Assembly (NCBI RefSeq): GCF_022811725.1
Contig: NZ_CP094527.1
Location: 4,030,001 to 4,094,000 of the forward strand
Direction: 5' to 3'
Source of the DNA: Mucilaginibacter sp. SMC90
Lineage (GTDB): Bacteria; Bacteroidota; Bacteroidia; Sphingobacteriales; Sphingobacteriaceae
Length of the DNA stretch: 64,000 nt
In this document: positions 43,053 to 52,752 of the stretch, piece after piece
Numbering within the stretch: the stretch's first letter is position 1
Layout of the letters: the number at the start of each line of letters is the position of its first letter
Notes under the pieces: generated by a model
The model's input: the letters and a program-made list of their open reading frames with translations, nothing else
Told to the model about the DNA's origin: nothing
The model's database searches: none
Made by a program: the position numbers and the translations under genes

Positions 43053-43119
43053 GCCGCTATCTCCTGATCAATGAATCCATATATTATTAAAAAAAGTTCA
43101 GTCGAAAACCTATCCATAT

Positions 43120-45045
43120 ATGTCGAAACTAATTAAATTTTGCCTATCTCTGTTCATCTTTATAAGTACATTTTACCCTTGCAGGCTGTTTGCACAATCC
43201 AACAAGCTAACGTCACCGAACGATGCGATCGGCACAAATATCACCAAGGATACGGCCGGGAACTGGATGCTTACTGTATCCTATCATGATAATACTATCA
43301 TATCCAAAATTAAACTTGGACTGATGCGTAAAGACGCTGACTTTTCACATCACCTCCACCTAAAGCAGGCCGGCAAACAACTGGCTGTTCATGATGAATA
43401 TACCACACTGCATGGCAAAAAATCACAGGTGATCAACAACGCCAATGAAAAAACCTTCCGGTTTGTAAATACAACTAACCAGTCAATGGACCTCATAGTA
43501 AGGGCATATAATGATGGTATAGCGTTCCGCTACCGCTTTCCTGATCACATTTCTGGCCAATTCACCATGACAGATGAAAACACCTCCTATCAAATACCTG
43601 GCGATGATAAACGCTGGCTGCAAAAGTTTGTAAGAAGCTACGAGGGATTTTATCCGGAACAGGATAATAACTTTAAAACCGGGGAATGGGGTTACCCGGC
43701 ATTGTTTCAGGCCAACGGCAATTTACCCGGCTGGATGCTGATCACCGAGGCTGATATAGATCGGAACTACTGCGCTACCAAGCTTAGCAACAACGGTACT
43801 CCATCCGAATATAAACTGACGTTCCCTTCGGAGGCCGATGGCAACCATATCGGCGATGTTAATCCTGTTTTTTCCCTTCCGTGGCAATCGCCATGGCGGG
43901 TGGTAATTATAGGTAGCTTACAAGATATAGTGGCATCGACACTTGTTGAAGACGTGAGTAAGCCTGCCGCGATAAACGACTATACGTGGGTGAAGCCTGG
44001 TGTAGCATCATGGGTGTACTGGGCTTATAATCACGGAACAAAAGATTACCAACGACTTTGCCAATATACAGACCTTGCTGCCCGCTTGGGATGGCAGTAT
44101 ACGCTGTTTGACTGGGAATGGAACGAGATGGGTAATGGCGGCGATTTGGAAAAAGCTGTACAGTACGCCCTGTCAAAAGGTGTTAAACCAATGATCTGGT
44201 ACAACTCAGGTGGAAAGCACAATACTGTTCCGGCTGAGCCACGCGACCGCCTGGTTACCCGGGAAAGCAGGGACAAGGAATTTGCCTGGTTAAAAAAAAT
44301 CGGAATTTATGGTATTAAGGTCGATTTTTTTGAAAGCGATAAGCAGAACATCATGAACTATTACATTGACCTGATGGAAGATGCGGCGCGGTATAAACTT
44401 ATGGTTTATTTTCATGGTTCAACCGTGCCCAAGGGCTGGAGTCGCACCTACCCCAACCTCATGACAATGGAAGCTGTTGCAGGGGCTGAGCAATATAATA
44501 ACGGCCCATTTTTTACCCAGGAGGCGGCGAAGCATAATGCCACATTGCCTTTTACACGAAACGTTATCGGCCCGATGGATTACACACCGGTTACGTTCAC
44601 AAATTCGCAGCACCCGCATGTTACATCATTTGCGCATGAACTGGCCTTATCGGTGGTTTTTGAGTCGGGAATACAGCACATGGCCGACCGGCCGGAAGGC
44701 TTCGACAACTTGCCGTTTGCAGAGCATTTATTCCTTACCCGCGTACCCGCTGCCTGGGATGATACCCGGTTATTATCCGGGTATCCCGGAAAATCGGTAG
44801 TTATGGCACGCAGAAAAGGGAACAACTGGTTTATTGGCGGGATTAATGGTGAGAACCACCCGGGGCAAACCACTATCGACTTCGGTTTTTTACCCAAAGA
44901 CAAGCGTTACCGGTTAACACTGATGACGGATGGCGATCATAACATGGCATTCCGGGAGCAATATCTTGCTGTTTCGGCAAAAGACACCATGCAGGTTAAA
45001 TGGCTGTCACAAGGTGGGTTTGCAGCATACATAGAAGAATGGTAA
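43120..45045 (+). CDS. GH97 alpha-glycosidase, retaining type
   Basis: A 641-residue exported enzyme. The signal peptide is MSKLIKFCLSLFIFISTFYP to about residue 25. The N-terminal beta-super-sandwich (about 30-280) and the TIM barrel have GH97 wording: IAFRYRFPDHISG, SWVYWAYNHGTKDYQ, LFDWEWNEMGNGGDL and GIYGIKVDFFESDKQ. The Asp in VKVDFF matches the nucleophile of retaining GH97 alpha-galactosidases such as BtGal97b, not the Glu of the inverting glucosidases. FHGSTVPKGWSRTYPN and EAVAGAEQ follow, where the acid/base lies. It likely releases galactose, after GH95 action on the same glycan. Confidence 0.92.
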   Translation: MSKLIKFCLSLFIFISTFYPCRLFAQSNKLTSPNDAIGTNITKDTAGNWMLTVSYHDNTIISKIKLGLMRKDADFSHHLHLKQAGKQLAVHDEYTTLHGKKSQVINNANEKTFRFVNTTNQSMDLIVRAYNDGIAFRYRFPDHISGQFTMTDENTSYQIPGDDKRWLQKFVRSYEGFYPEQDNNFKTGEWGYPALFQANGNLPGWMLITEADIDRNYCATKLSNNGTPSEYKLTFPSEADGNHIGDVNPVFSLPWQSPWRVVIIGSLQDIVASTLVEDVSKPAAINDYTWVKPGVASWVYWAYNHGTKDYQRLCQYTDLAARLGWQYTLFDWEWNEMGNGGDLEKAVQYALSKGVKPMIWYNSGGKHNTVPAEPRDRLVTRESRDKEFAWLKKIGIYGIKVDFFESDKQNIMNYYIDLMEDAARYKLMVYFHGSTVPKGWSRTYPNLMTMEAVAGAEQYNNGPFFTQEAAKHNATLPFTRNVIGPMDYTPVTFTNSQHPHVTSFAHELALSVVFESGIQHMADRPEGFDNLPFAEHLFLTRVPAAWDDTRLLSGYPGKSVVMARRKGNNWFIGGINGENHPGQTTIDFGFLPKDKRYRLTLMTDGDHNMAFREQYLAVSAKDTMQVKWLSQGGFAAYIEEW

Positions 45046-45046
45046 T

Positions 45047-45087
45047 AAAAAGGAGGTTGTCTCGCAACAAGAGACAACCTCCTTTTT
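45047..45087. terminator. 17-bp terminator hairpin after the GH95-GH97 operon
   Basis: Bases 45047-45063 pair perfectly with 45071-45087 (7-base loop), with an A run on the left and a T run on the right. It lies right behind the GH97 stop and also works for the convergent minus-strand FG-GAP gene. Confidence 0.85.
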
Positions 45088-45147
45088 TGATCAGAAAAGT
45101 TCCGGGATGCGATCAGTTCGATTATAAAAAATTCAGAACCAATATTC

Positions 45148-47418
45148 TTACATCTTCATTGCCATCGACATTCCTGCCATACTGTTAAAATCAAGTCTTT
45201 TCAATTGAACCGGAGTAAGCTTCCCGCTTCCCTCCGTAATGCGGTAAAACTGGTTTACCTTCAAATTATTAAACCGCTGAACGGTATGGCTGCCGGCCCA
45301 GGTAATTTCGAGTTCTTCGATAACGCTGGCGTGCCCCACGCCTATTTCCGCTTGTATCGGCGATGACCCGAAACTGCCGCCGGAGTTAATATCCCGGTAA
45401 ACACTTCTTTTGCTTCCGTTATCAATGAATGTTATTTTTAAGTGACTGCCTATGGCAGCTTTATTACATTTTATTCCTTCTGCTTTTATACTTATCCAAT
45501 TGTTATTGTTCTGGCCTGGATTTACGTACAAGGCGCTGGTATAGGCATCGCCTGCGTAAGCTCCGCCCATTTCTATGAAAATATCCTGCAAACCACGGTT
45601 TCTAAAATCAGCGAATGCTACTCCGTGCCCTTTTTGCAGATTCCCCGTCCCGGAAATGCTTGTTATATCTTCAAATTGTTTTCCCTCCACGTTCCTGAAC
45701 ATTTTGTTTGGTATAAGGGAGCCAAAATCCGGGTTTCCTGTACCAAAATACAAGTCGGGAAAGCCATCATTATCAATGTCACCAAAGTTTGCACCCATGC
45801 TGAACACCACTTTATCAAGCCCTGTTTGTTTGGAAACTTCAGTAAAAGTGCCATTGTGATTATTTTTATACAGGTAGATATTTCCCGCATTGGGTAGAGG
45901 CTTTCCGAGCGCTTCGGCAGCCGAATAATAACCCAGCGGGGCCTCGAATTTGTAATCTGCAATCAGAATATCCGGCCAGCCGTCGTTGTTATAGTCAAAA
46001 AACCAGGTAGTAAATGTGCTGTTGGTATTTGCCAGTATTCCCGATTGCTTTGTAACATCTTCAAAGTCGGGAATATTTCCGCTTTTGCCTTTATTTTTTA
46101 AAAGGTACTTACGCCCATCCATTGTCGAAACAAAAACATCCGGCCATCCATCATTATCAAAATCTGCCGATGTAACACCTTTTACGTATGACATGATATC
46201 GCAGTGGGCTTGATGACTAACCTCGGTAAAGGTGCCGTTGTGATTGTTCATATAGAGCATACTCCTGTGTATGTTAACGCTGTCGCCATTATCAAAACCC
46301 TCTGCTCCAACAAATACATCAAGCCATCCGTCGTTATTAAAATCGGCCCAAACGGCTGCCTGGGTAGGATGAAAAAAAAGTAGCCCGGCGGGTATCGTCA
46401 CATCTGTAAATGTACCATCGCCATTGTTTCGTAATAGTGAAGCCGGCTGGTTACCAAAACCATTCTTTTTCCAGGCACCGCGTAGTACAAAAATGTCCAT
46501 CTTGCCATCGTTGTTGTAATCGGTTTGCTGGATATTAAGCCCCCCGGTAAACTTCAGTAATCCACTGGTTTCTGATTTGTCAATAAATGTTCCGTCCTGG
46601 TTGTTTTGAAAATAATGCATGTGATCATCAAGTTCCGTTCCTGAGGTTACTATATCCAGATAGCCATCGTCGTTAAAATCGTCGGCTATAGCGCCTCCCG
46701 CCCTGCTGTTCAGCTTAATACCTACATCAGCGGCCATATCGGTAAATGGCTTTATTTTTGCCGCAGATGTTTTGTTCAGGTCAGGAATTAAAAATGGTTT
46801 GGGTACACTATCCGGATAATGCCCCAGCGTCATGTAAGCAATATTAAGCATCCATCGGGATTCAAGATCGGCCGGATGCTTTTTCAAAATACTTTCATAA
46901 ACTGCGATAGCATTTCGCGAGCCGGTTTGATTCACGTGAATTGCATTGTCCCTTATAGGATAAGTACAAGACATCCGATTGTGGTTCAGCATACAATTAG
47001 CCCGTTCGCCTAAACGCATATAGGCCAGGCCCATATCCGGTTCAAACAGATCGCCTTTTGAACTATCAGCACCGCTCACCATCTTTTGGTAAATGGCAAC
47101 TGCCTGTTTTTCGTCGCCCGTTTCCAGCAACAGCTTAGCTTTGGTATTTAAAAGATAAAAGTCGTTTTCCCGTCCCGGCAGCTTCAATAAACTATCGCAT
47201 TGCAGCACCTTCGCTTCGGGAGAAAACGGGTTCCGGCTGTCGTAATCCTTTTGGTTCAGGTCTGCTATAATCCGGATCATCTTTTGCTCCGATGATTCCC
47301 TGCATGATAAAACCAGCGACACAATCAGTATCAACGGTAAAAACTTTGAATAAATATTTATCCTTCTTATTCCCTGAGCTAAACTCAGGGTCAAGCGCAC
47401 AATCGCATTTTTTAACAT
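45148..47418 (-). CDS. FG-GAP/VCBS-repeat lipoprotein with ASPIC/UnbV domain (CRTAC1-like)
   Basis: A 756-residue predicted lipoprotein. The lipobox LVLSC lies at about residues 35-39, behind a long basic N-region. Residues about 45-230 are helical and TPR-like (VAIYQKMVSG, AIAVYESILKKHPADLESRW). The rest is a series of FG-GAP repeats with calcium-type motifs DFNDDGYLDI, DYNNDGKMDI, DFNNDGWLDVFVG and DIDNDGFPDLYFG. These form a seven-bladed propeller. The C-terminus (about 640-735) is the ASPIC/UnbV domain. It probably lies on the outer-membrane surface. It is the last gene of the SusC-SusD operon, so a glycan-binding or handling role is likely, though these families are poorly characterised. 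Confidence 0.87.
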   Translation of the reverse strand: MLKNAIVRLTLSLAQGIRRINIYSKFLPLILIVSLVLSCRESSEQKMIRIIADLNQKDYDSRNPFSPEAKVLQCDSLLKLPGRENDFYLLNTKAKLLLETGDEKQAVAIYQKMVSGADSSKGDLFEPDMGLAYMRLGERANCMLNHNRMSCTYPIRDNAIHVNQTGSRNAIAVYESILKKHPADLESRWMLNIAYMTLGHYPDSVPKPFLIPDLNKTSAAKIKPFTDMAADVGIKLNSRAGGAIADDFNDDGYLDIVTSGTELDDHMHYFQNNQDGTFIDKSETSGLLKFTGGLNIQQTDYNNDGKMDIFVLRGAWKKNGFGNQPASLLRNNGDGTFTDVTIPAGLLFFHPTQAAVWADFNNDGWLDVFVGAEGFDNGDSVNIHRSMLYMNNHNGTFTEVSHQAHCDIMSYVKGVTSADFDNDGWPDVFVSTMDGRKYLLKNKGKSGNIPDFEDVTKQSGILANTNSTFTTWFFDYNNDGWPDILIADYKFEAPLGYYSAAEALGKPLPNAGNIYLYKNNHNGTFTEVSKQTGLDKVVFSMGANFGDIDNDGFPDLYFGTGNPDFGSLIPNKMFRNVEGKQFEDITSISGTGNLQKGHGVAFADFRNRGLQDIFIEMGGAYAGDAYTSALYVNPGQNNNNWISIKAEGIKCNKAAIGSHLKITFIDNGSKRSVYRDINSGGSFGSSPIQAEIGVGHASVIEELEITWAGSHTVQRFNNLKVNQFYRITEGSGKLTPVQLKRLDFNSMAGMSMAMKM

Positions 47419-47482
47419 CCGTTCAGTAGTTATTAATTGAACCTTTTCTCTCCATTAAAACTTCAGCTATTACAAGGGGTAT

Positions 47483-50400
47483 TTATTGAAGCCTGATCTC
47501 CCTGCTCCGGCCATTGTTGTCAACAATCTTCACCTTTTGCATGCCAGTGCTTATTTTCAGGAACCTTGCCGACTGCGATAAAAAGGACGAGCCGTAGTAA
47601 AACTCCTGCCTGGTAACCGAACCATCTTTTGCAGATATCTCGGCATACATATCCTGTGGTTCAATTTTTATTGTTTTTGCAGCTCTGTTAAGCTTTAACA
47701 ACTTCAAATTGCCATTATGCTCACTTGCAGACAGATAATACCTGTTATCCATACCTCTAAGTTTTACCATGGCTTTCCCATCACCAGGAAGATAGATCCC
47801 GCTTTGCAAGATCGTTAATGGTTTAAAACTACCTTTGCCATCTCCTTTTAAAAGCAGTCCGTTTAAGGCATCGTACCGGCCTACTGAAACATTTGTACCA
47901 TAATCATTCCCGTTAATAGCAACGTCCAAATTTCCATCATCGTCAAAGTCATCAACCACCATTCCGTTAATGGCCGAAATTTGGGCATAGTCTGGCAGTG
48001 GAAGCATTTTGAACTTGCCATTGCCCAGGTTTTCCAGGTAACAGGAAGTCAGCGTATTGGCTTTTAACCGCAAGGCACTTTTCAATTGCTCGGGCGACAG
48101 CAAATCCTGCATTGTTGCGTGGCCAAAAGACCGGTAATTCACGAATTTTTTCCGCAGACTGATCATTTGCTTAATGGCATCGTCACGAACAAAGGATGGA
48201 AATTCACGCTTCACGCCATCAGTATCCGGTAAAAAGAGAGATGGAAAGGCATCGGTGGTTTTCCTCTTGTCAAAATCGCCTGCTGTAATATATACGGGCT
48301 CTTTGTCGCTGGCTTTGAAAAAGCTATTCTTCCCCAAATTGCCAACGATATAGTCAATCTTGCCACAATGCCTGAAGTCGCCGGCGGCGATAGAATTCCA
48401 CCAGCCTATCTTATCAGCGATACCCGACACCGCTGTGGAGTTAACGAATTTGCCCTTAACGTTTTTGATAAATGTGATGGGCATCCATTCACCGGCAATA
48501 ATAAGATCCGGCCAGCCATCATTGTCGTAATCTGTAACCAGGGCATCGCAGGTAAGTCCAAGGTTTTTCAAACACGGGGCAACTGATGATGTTACGTCGG
48601 TAAATTGTAGTTTGCCTGGCTTACTATCGTTACGTAAAATAAAAGAGGATACAGGGTTGGGATAATGCCAGGGACCAACGCGGCCGGTTACCAGCAGATC
48701 AAGTTTACCATCCTTATTGTAATCAAACGCCCTTACGCATAGTTTGCTTGTCAAGTTGGCGGGTAGTGCACTCTTTTGTTCGCTGAAATGACCGCGACCA
48801 TCATTAAGATAAATGCGGTCTGCATAATTTTTTGAACCTGAAGGGCTTTGATATCCGCCGCTGGCAACATACAGATCCGGCTTTCCGTCACCATCGGCGT
48901 CAAAAAACAGCAAACTTTCATCTTTATAATTAGCGCTATCGGGTTTAGCGTCTATCAAATTGCGCTGATAAAATTTACCATTGGCCTGCTGCAGGAAAAC
49001 CTGGGCAGGAAATTTCTTGTTACCGCCAATAGCAATATCATCAAGTCCGTCGCCGTCAACATCCCCGGCTGCAAGCGCCGGTGCATACGCGGATAATTTA
49101 TGGGGCAATAGTTTCTGAATAGTAAAATCGGGAAAATCATCTTCCTGATGCCGGTAATGAATGCCAGCTGCTCCCGTAATTTCCGTGAACAGAGCTCCTC
49201 TGTTTTTTTGTGGCGCTATCCAGTTATAGGGTTGCCTGGCATCGCTGATATTCACTTTCAGGATTTGGTTGGCCTTTACATTTTTTAAAACCTGCTTATA
49301 ATTATTCGGCCATTTAATCACAACGGAATCTAAAATGTCATATTTCCCGACGCCAAAATGTGCCCCATTCTCAATGGACGACAAATATCCGCGATACGGA
49401 TTGTTTTCGTATACCTGGTGTTGTCCGTGGGCATAATAGATATCTATCCATGCGCCGATACCGCCGCTGTTAAAGCGGTCTCCCCTGAACTTAACCTGCA
49501 GGTAATTGGATGGTTTGGGAGTGAGCGCCCGGCTATTGTTTTTATAAATCATCGCCTCATCATTGATGTTATTGATCACCATATCCATAGCGCCGTCATT
49601 ATTCAGATCAGCATAAGCCGCTCCGTTTGAAAATGTAGGCAAATCCAGCCCCCACTGGCCTGAAACATCGCCAAAGTTCAAATCGCCATTATTTTGGAAG
49701 GCATAATTATGGATTTTGACAGTAGGGATCTGATCTATAATAGTTTTTTTTGAAGAAGTTGCATAAGGGTTGTTTCTGAAAACGATAAAGTCGTGATCGG
49801 TAACATCTTTCGGAAATCCATTAGTTACGATAATATCACGGTAGCCATCGTTGTTGAAATCAGTTATTAAAGGAGTCCAACTCCAGTCGGTTTCAGTAAT
49901 CCCGCTCAAAAAACCGGTTTCACTGAATATCGGACTTCTAACCGAGTCATTCTGCCCCAACCCCGGCCCCTGGTTTACCTGTAAAGTGTTACGGGCATAT
50001 TGATATTGATATGCATAATGGTTAAACAACTCGTACGATTGGTAGCTTTCCGGCATCGACATCATTTTTTTCCGGTAATTATCAGGCGGCGACATATCCA
50101 GCTCAAATACATCGGCCAAACCATCGTTATTCAAATCTTCAATATCCTGCCCCATGGCATTCATTGAGGTATGCTTGAAGTATTCTTTAGATCTGTTGGT
50201 GAAAGTACCGTCGCCGTTATTGATATAAAGGATATTGGGCGATATAAAATCGTTGGTGACATATATGTCCTTCCATCCATCTTTGTTAATATCCACAATG
50301 GTAGCTGCGTGTCCGTAGCCTTCAATGGAGATCCCTGCTTTTTTTGATACATCGGTAAATACCGGGTGCTTAAGTTTATCGTCCCATTTGCTTTCGTATA

Positions 50401-51058
50401 ACCTCCCGGTACTCTTGCCGCTGCCATCCGCTATTATCGGGCGAAACTGGTTTGCGTAGTAACCATCGCCGGGCCGGTTAACGGTAAGGTACATATCCAG
50501 CTTGCCATCGTTATTATAATCAAAAAACGCCGCCATAGTAGAGTAGGCCTGAATATCAAGGCCGTATTCCTTACCTTCTTCTTTAAAGTGCGGTATGCCC
50601 TCTTTGTCAATCCCCTGGTTTATGTAAAGCAGATTTTGCCGTTTAATACTATCCTGCAGCAAGGAATTACATACATAAATATCCTGCAATCCATCATTGT
50701 TGATATCTATAACAGCAACCCCTCGGCCCCATTTCCCCAAACCGTTAACACCGGCCTTATCGGTGATATCGTTAAATTTGAAATTGCCGAGGTTCAAATA
50801 CAGCCTGTTCGACACCATATTACCTGAAAAATAAATATCAGGTAGCCCATCATTGTTAAAATCGCCAATGCCAACTCCGCCGCCGTTATACACGTTGGCA
50901 TTGTCGATAGGATTGATAGAATCGTTTTCGGTAATCAAATTATTAAAGGTGACACCCGAGTGCGATGATGGTATCAATTCAAACAGCGTTGCCTTCTTTT
51001 TTACGCACGAAAAAAAAGCAACCGTAACGAATAATAAAGCAGGGTAAAATCTCTTCAT
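47483..51058 (-). CDS. Large FG-GAP/VCBS-repeat lipoprotein with ASPIC/UnbV domain
   Basis: A 1191-residue predicted lipoprotein with the lipobox FFSC at about residues 15-18 (MKRFYPALLFVTVAFFSC). It carries two propeller-like sets of FG-GAP repeats: DFNNDGLPDIYFSGN, DINNDGLQDIYVCNS, DYNNDGKLDMYLTVN before, and DVDGDGLDDIAIGGN, DADGDGKPDLYVASG, DYDNDGWPDLIIAGE after. A central ASPIC/UnbV region (about 515-620) has YLQVKFRGDRFNSGGIGAW. It lies between SusD and the shorter FG-GAP gene. The order SusC, SusD, two FG-GAP proteins is known in Sphingobacteriaceae and Chitinophagaceae, but the function has not been shown to my knowledge. It could act as a surface glycan-binding protein. Confidence 0.87.
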   Translation of the reverse strand: MKRFYPALLFVTVAFFSCVKKKATLFELIPSSHSGVTFNNLITENDSINPIDNANVYNGGGVGIGDFNNDGLPDIYFSGNMVSNRLYLNLGNFKFNDITDKAGVNGLGKWGRGVAVIDINNDGLQDIYVCNSLLQDSIKRQNLLYINQGIDKEGIPHFKEEGKEYGLDIQAYSTMAAFFDYNNDGKLDMYLTVNRPGDGYYANQFRPIIADGSGKSTGRLYESKWDDKLKHPVFTDVSKKAGISIEGYGHAATIVDINKDGWKDIYVTNDFISPNILYINNGDGTFTNRSKEYFKHTSMNAMGQDIEDLNNDGLADVFELDMSPPDNYRKKMMSMPESYQSYELFNHYAYQYQYARNTLQVNQGPGLGQNDSVRSPIFSETGFLSGITETDWSWTPLITDFNNDGYRDIIVTNGFPKDVTDHDFIVFRNNPYATSSKKTIIDQIPTVKIHNYAFQNNGDLNFGDVSGQWGLDLPTFSNGAAYADLNNDGAMDMVINNINDEAMIYKNNSRALTPKPSNYLQVKFRGDRFNSGGIGAWIDIYYAHGQHQVYENNPYRGYLSSIENGAHFGVGKYDILDSVVIKWPNNYKQVLKNVKANQILKVNISDARQPYNWIAPQKNRGALFTEITGAAGIHYRHQEDDFPDFTIQKLLPHKLSAYAPALAAGDVDGDGLDDIAIGGNKKFPAQVFLQQANGKFYQRNLIDAKPDSANYKDESLLFFDADGDGKPDLYVASGGYQSPSGSKNYADRIYLNDGRGHFSEQKSALPANLTSKLCVRAFDYNKDGKLDLLVTGRVGPWHYPNPVSSFILRNDSKPGKLQFTDVTSSVAPCLKNLGLTCDALVTDYDNDGWPDLIIAGEWMPITFIKNVKGKFVNSTAVSGIADKIGWWNSIAAGDFRHCGKIDYIVGNLGKNSFFKASDKEPVYITAGDFDKRKTTDAFPSLFLPDTDGVKREFPSFVRDDAIKQMISLRKKFVNYRSFGHATMQDLLSPEQLKSALRLKANTLTSCYLENLGNGKFKMLPLPDYAQISAINGMVVDDFDDDGNLDVAINGNDYGTNVSVGRYDALNGLLLKGDGKGSFKPLTILQSGIYLPGDGKAMVKLRGMDNRYYLSASEHNGNLKLLKLNRAAKTIKIEPQDMYAEISAKDGSVTRQEFYYGSSFLSQSARFLKISTGMQKVKIVDNNGRSREIRLQ

Positions 51059-51166
51059 CTATAAATTGGTTTATATGGAAAAGATAGGCTGTTATGCACA
51101 GCCTATCTCTTTTAACAAGTCTGGAAATTTATATCTTCAACTGCTATTATATAAGCAGGTTAATTA

Positions 51167-52726
51167 TTAATAGCCAGGGTTTTGATGCCCGTTTACTTTA
51201 GGGTTATTGTCCAGTTCAGCTTGCGGAATTGGCAACAATTCGTCCCGGCCTTTCTTGAAATAGGAGAATGGATCGGTTGTGAAATATTGTTTTTTCCTCC
51301 AGCGAAGGATATCGATATTCCTTACTTCCTCACAACCCATTTCTACCATTTTTTCGTGCATGATGGCTTTTACTACATCAGTTTTCGACGCTACAGGAAA
51401 TTGCGCTGTTGGGTAAGGAGGCATGGCAACATCAGCCCGCGCACGTAACATATTAAGATAATTAACTGCGGCAGCGGTATTACCAAGCTCGTTCTCGCAT
51501 TCGGCAAGCATTAATAGAACCTCGGCATATCTAATAATACGTTGGTTATTGCCTCCCGGGTGAAAACTTGCTGCAGGCAAACCTTCTTTGTAAATGATCA
51601 TAAACTTACGGAAACTGATCTTTTTAGTAACGCCGTTCATTACCGATGAGTTACCGTTCTGATCGCCATCTAAAAGCACAGAGGTGCCTTTGTTATAGGT
51701 GTCGCCTGTTTGATAACAAGTATAATGGAAGCGTGGATCAGATTTTGCTGCCCCTGTAGCAGTGTTCTCAAATTCGTTAATCAGTTTATTTGACGGAATA
51801 AGGTTTCTCCAGGCAATGGGGTTATATTCCTGGTTACGCACGGTAGATTGCGCTTCGGTAGGGCTATCTCCGCCCCAGTTAAATCCGCCATCGCCTTTGT
51901 CAACAAATACAATTTCAAAGATGGATTCGCTGTTGAATTCGGTCTCTTCCTCAAAGTTATCAAGGTACCTGGCAGTGAGGGTATAGCCGTTTACTCCAGT
52001 TGTAGGAATTTTTAGTAAGGCCGCTTTTGCGCCTGCGTAGTCGCCTGTTTGCATCAACACCCGGCCCAGCATGGCGTTTGCGGCAGAGGCGGTTGCCCGT
52101 CCTTTATCAGTGCCGGATTTTTCGGGAAGAACCGCTGCTGCGTCCTGAAGATCTTTGATAATCAAGGCATAAACCTCGGTTTCAGAAGCTCGTGGTTGAA
52201 AATCGCTGGCAGTCTTTACAGCGGCAGTATAAAGCGGTACTCCACCCCATTGCGAAACCAGGTCGAAGTAAGCCCAGGCACGCAGAAATTTAGCCTCACC
52301 AACAAGGCGATCACGCAGGGCCGTGTTATCAGTTACGTTTGGCCCATTTTCAATGGCTACATTCGCTCTGAAAATTGTTGTATACCAGGTATTCCAAACA
52401 GAGTTCATCACCGAGTTGGTAGGGTCAGCATTTCCGTTAAGCATTTGTCCCCTTGGGGCTTCGAGCTGCCCGCCGCCACTGGCAACTTCATCACTTCTGA
52501 GGTCATGAACAAAGAACCACTCCCTTGATACCAATCCCAGTGAATGAATAGAAGCATAAATGGAATTTACGCCCTTAGTTAACTGATCAGCAGTCTTATA
52601 ATATTGGTTAGTTGTTACGTTATTGGGGTCGCTGGTGTTAAGGGATCCTTTCTTGCAGGAATTCACCGTCGCCGCTACAATGATAGTTGTAAGAGCCGAC
52701 CACAAGAATATTTTTTTAGTTTTCAT
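51167..52726 (-). CDS. SusD/RagB-family glycan-binding lipoprotein
   Basis: A 519-residue lipoprotein. The lipobox is VNSC at about residues 21-24 (MKTKKIFLWSALTTIIVAAT then VNSCKKG). The N-terminal SusD-like domain has NVTTNQYYKTADQLTKGVNS and the TPR scaffold FLRAWAYFDLVSQWGGVPLY, the family's most conserved text. The C-terminal RagB/SusD part has QRIIRYAEVLLMLAECENEL and ends in PIPQAELDNNPKVNGHQNPG. It sits on the outer-membrane surface as the lid of the SusC channel. The start lies 26 bases after the SusC stop, and an FG-GAP gene follows. Confidence 0.95.
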   Translation of the reverse strand: MKTKKIFLWSALTTIIVAATVNSCKKGSLNTSDPNNVTTNQYYKTADQLTKGVNSIYASIHSLGLVSREWFFVHDLRSDEVASGGGQLEAPRGQMLNGNADPTNSVMNSVWNTWYTTIFRANVAIENGPNVTDNTALRDRLVGEAKFLRAWAYFDLVSQWGGVPLYTAAVKTASDFQPRASETEVYALIIKDLQDAAAVLPEKSGTDKGRATASAANAMLGRVLMQTGDYAGAKAALLKIPTTGVNGYTLTARYLDNFEEETEFNSESIFEIVFVDKGDGGFNWGGDSPTEAQSTVRNQEYNPIAWRNLIPSNKLINEFENTATGAAKSDPRFHYTCYQTGDTYNKGTSVLLDGDQNGNSSVMNGVTKKISFRKFMIIYKEGLPAASFHPGGNNQRIIRYAEVLLMLAECENELGNTAAAVNYLNMLRARADVAMPPYPTAQFPVASKTDVVKAIMHEKMVEMGCEEVRNIDILRWRKKQYFTTDPFSYFKKGRDELLPIPQAELDNNPKVNGHQNPGY

Positions 52727-52752
52727 CGCTATATCTCTTTTTAAATTAATCG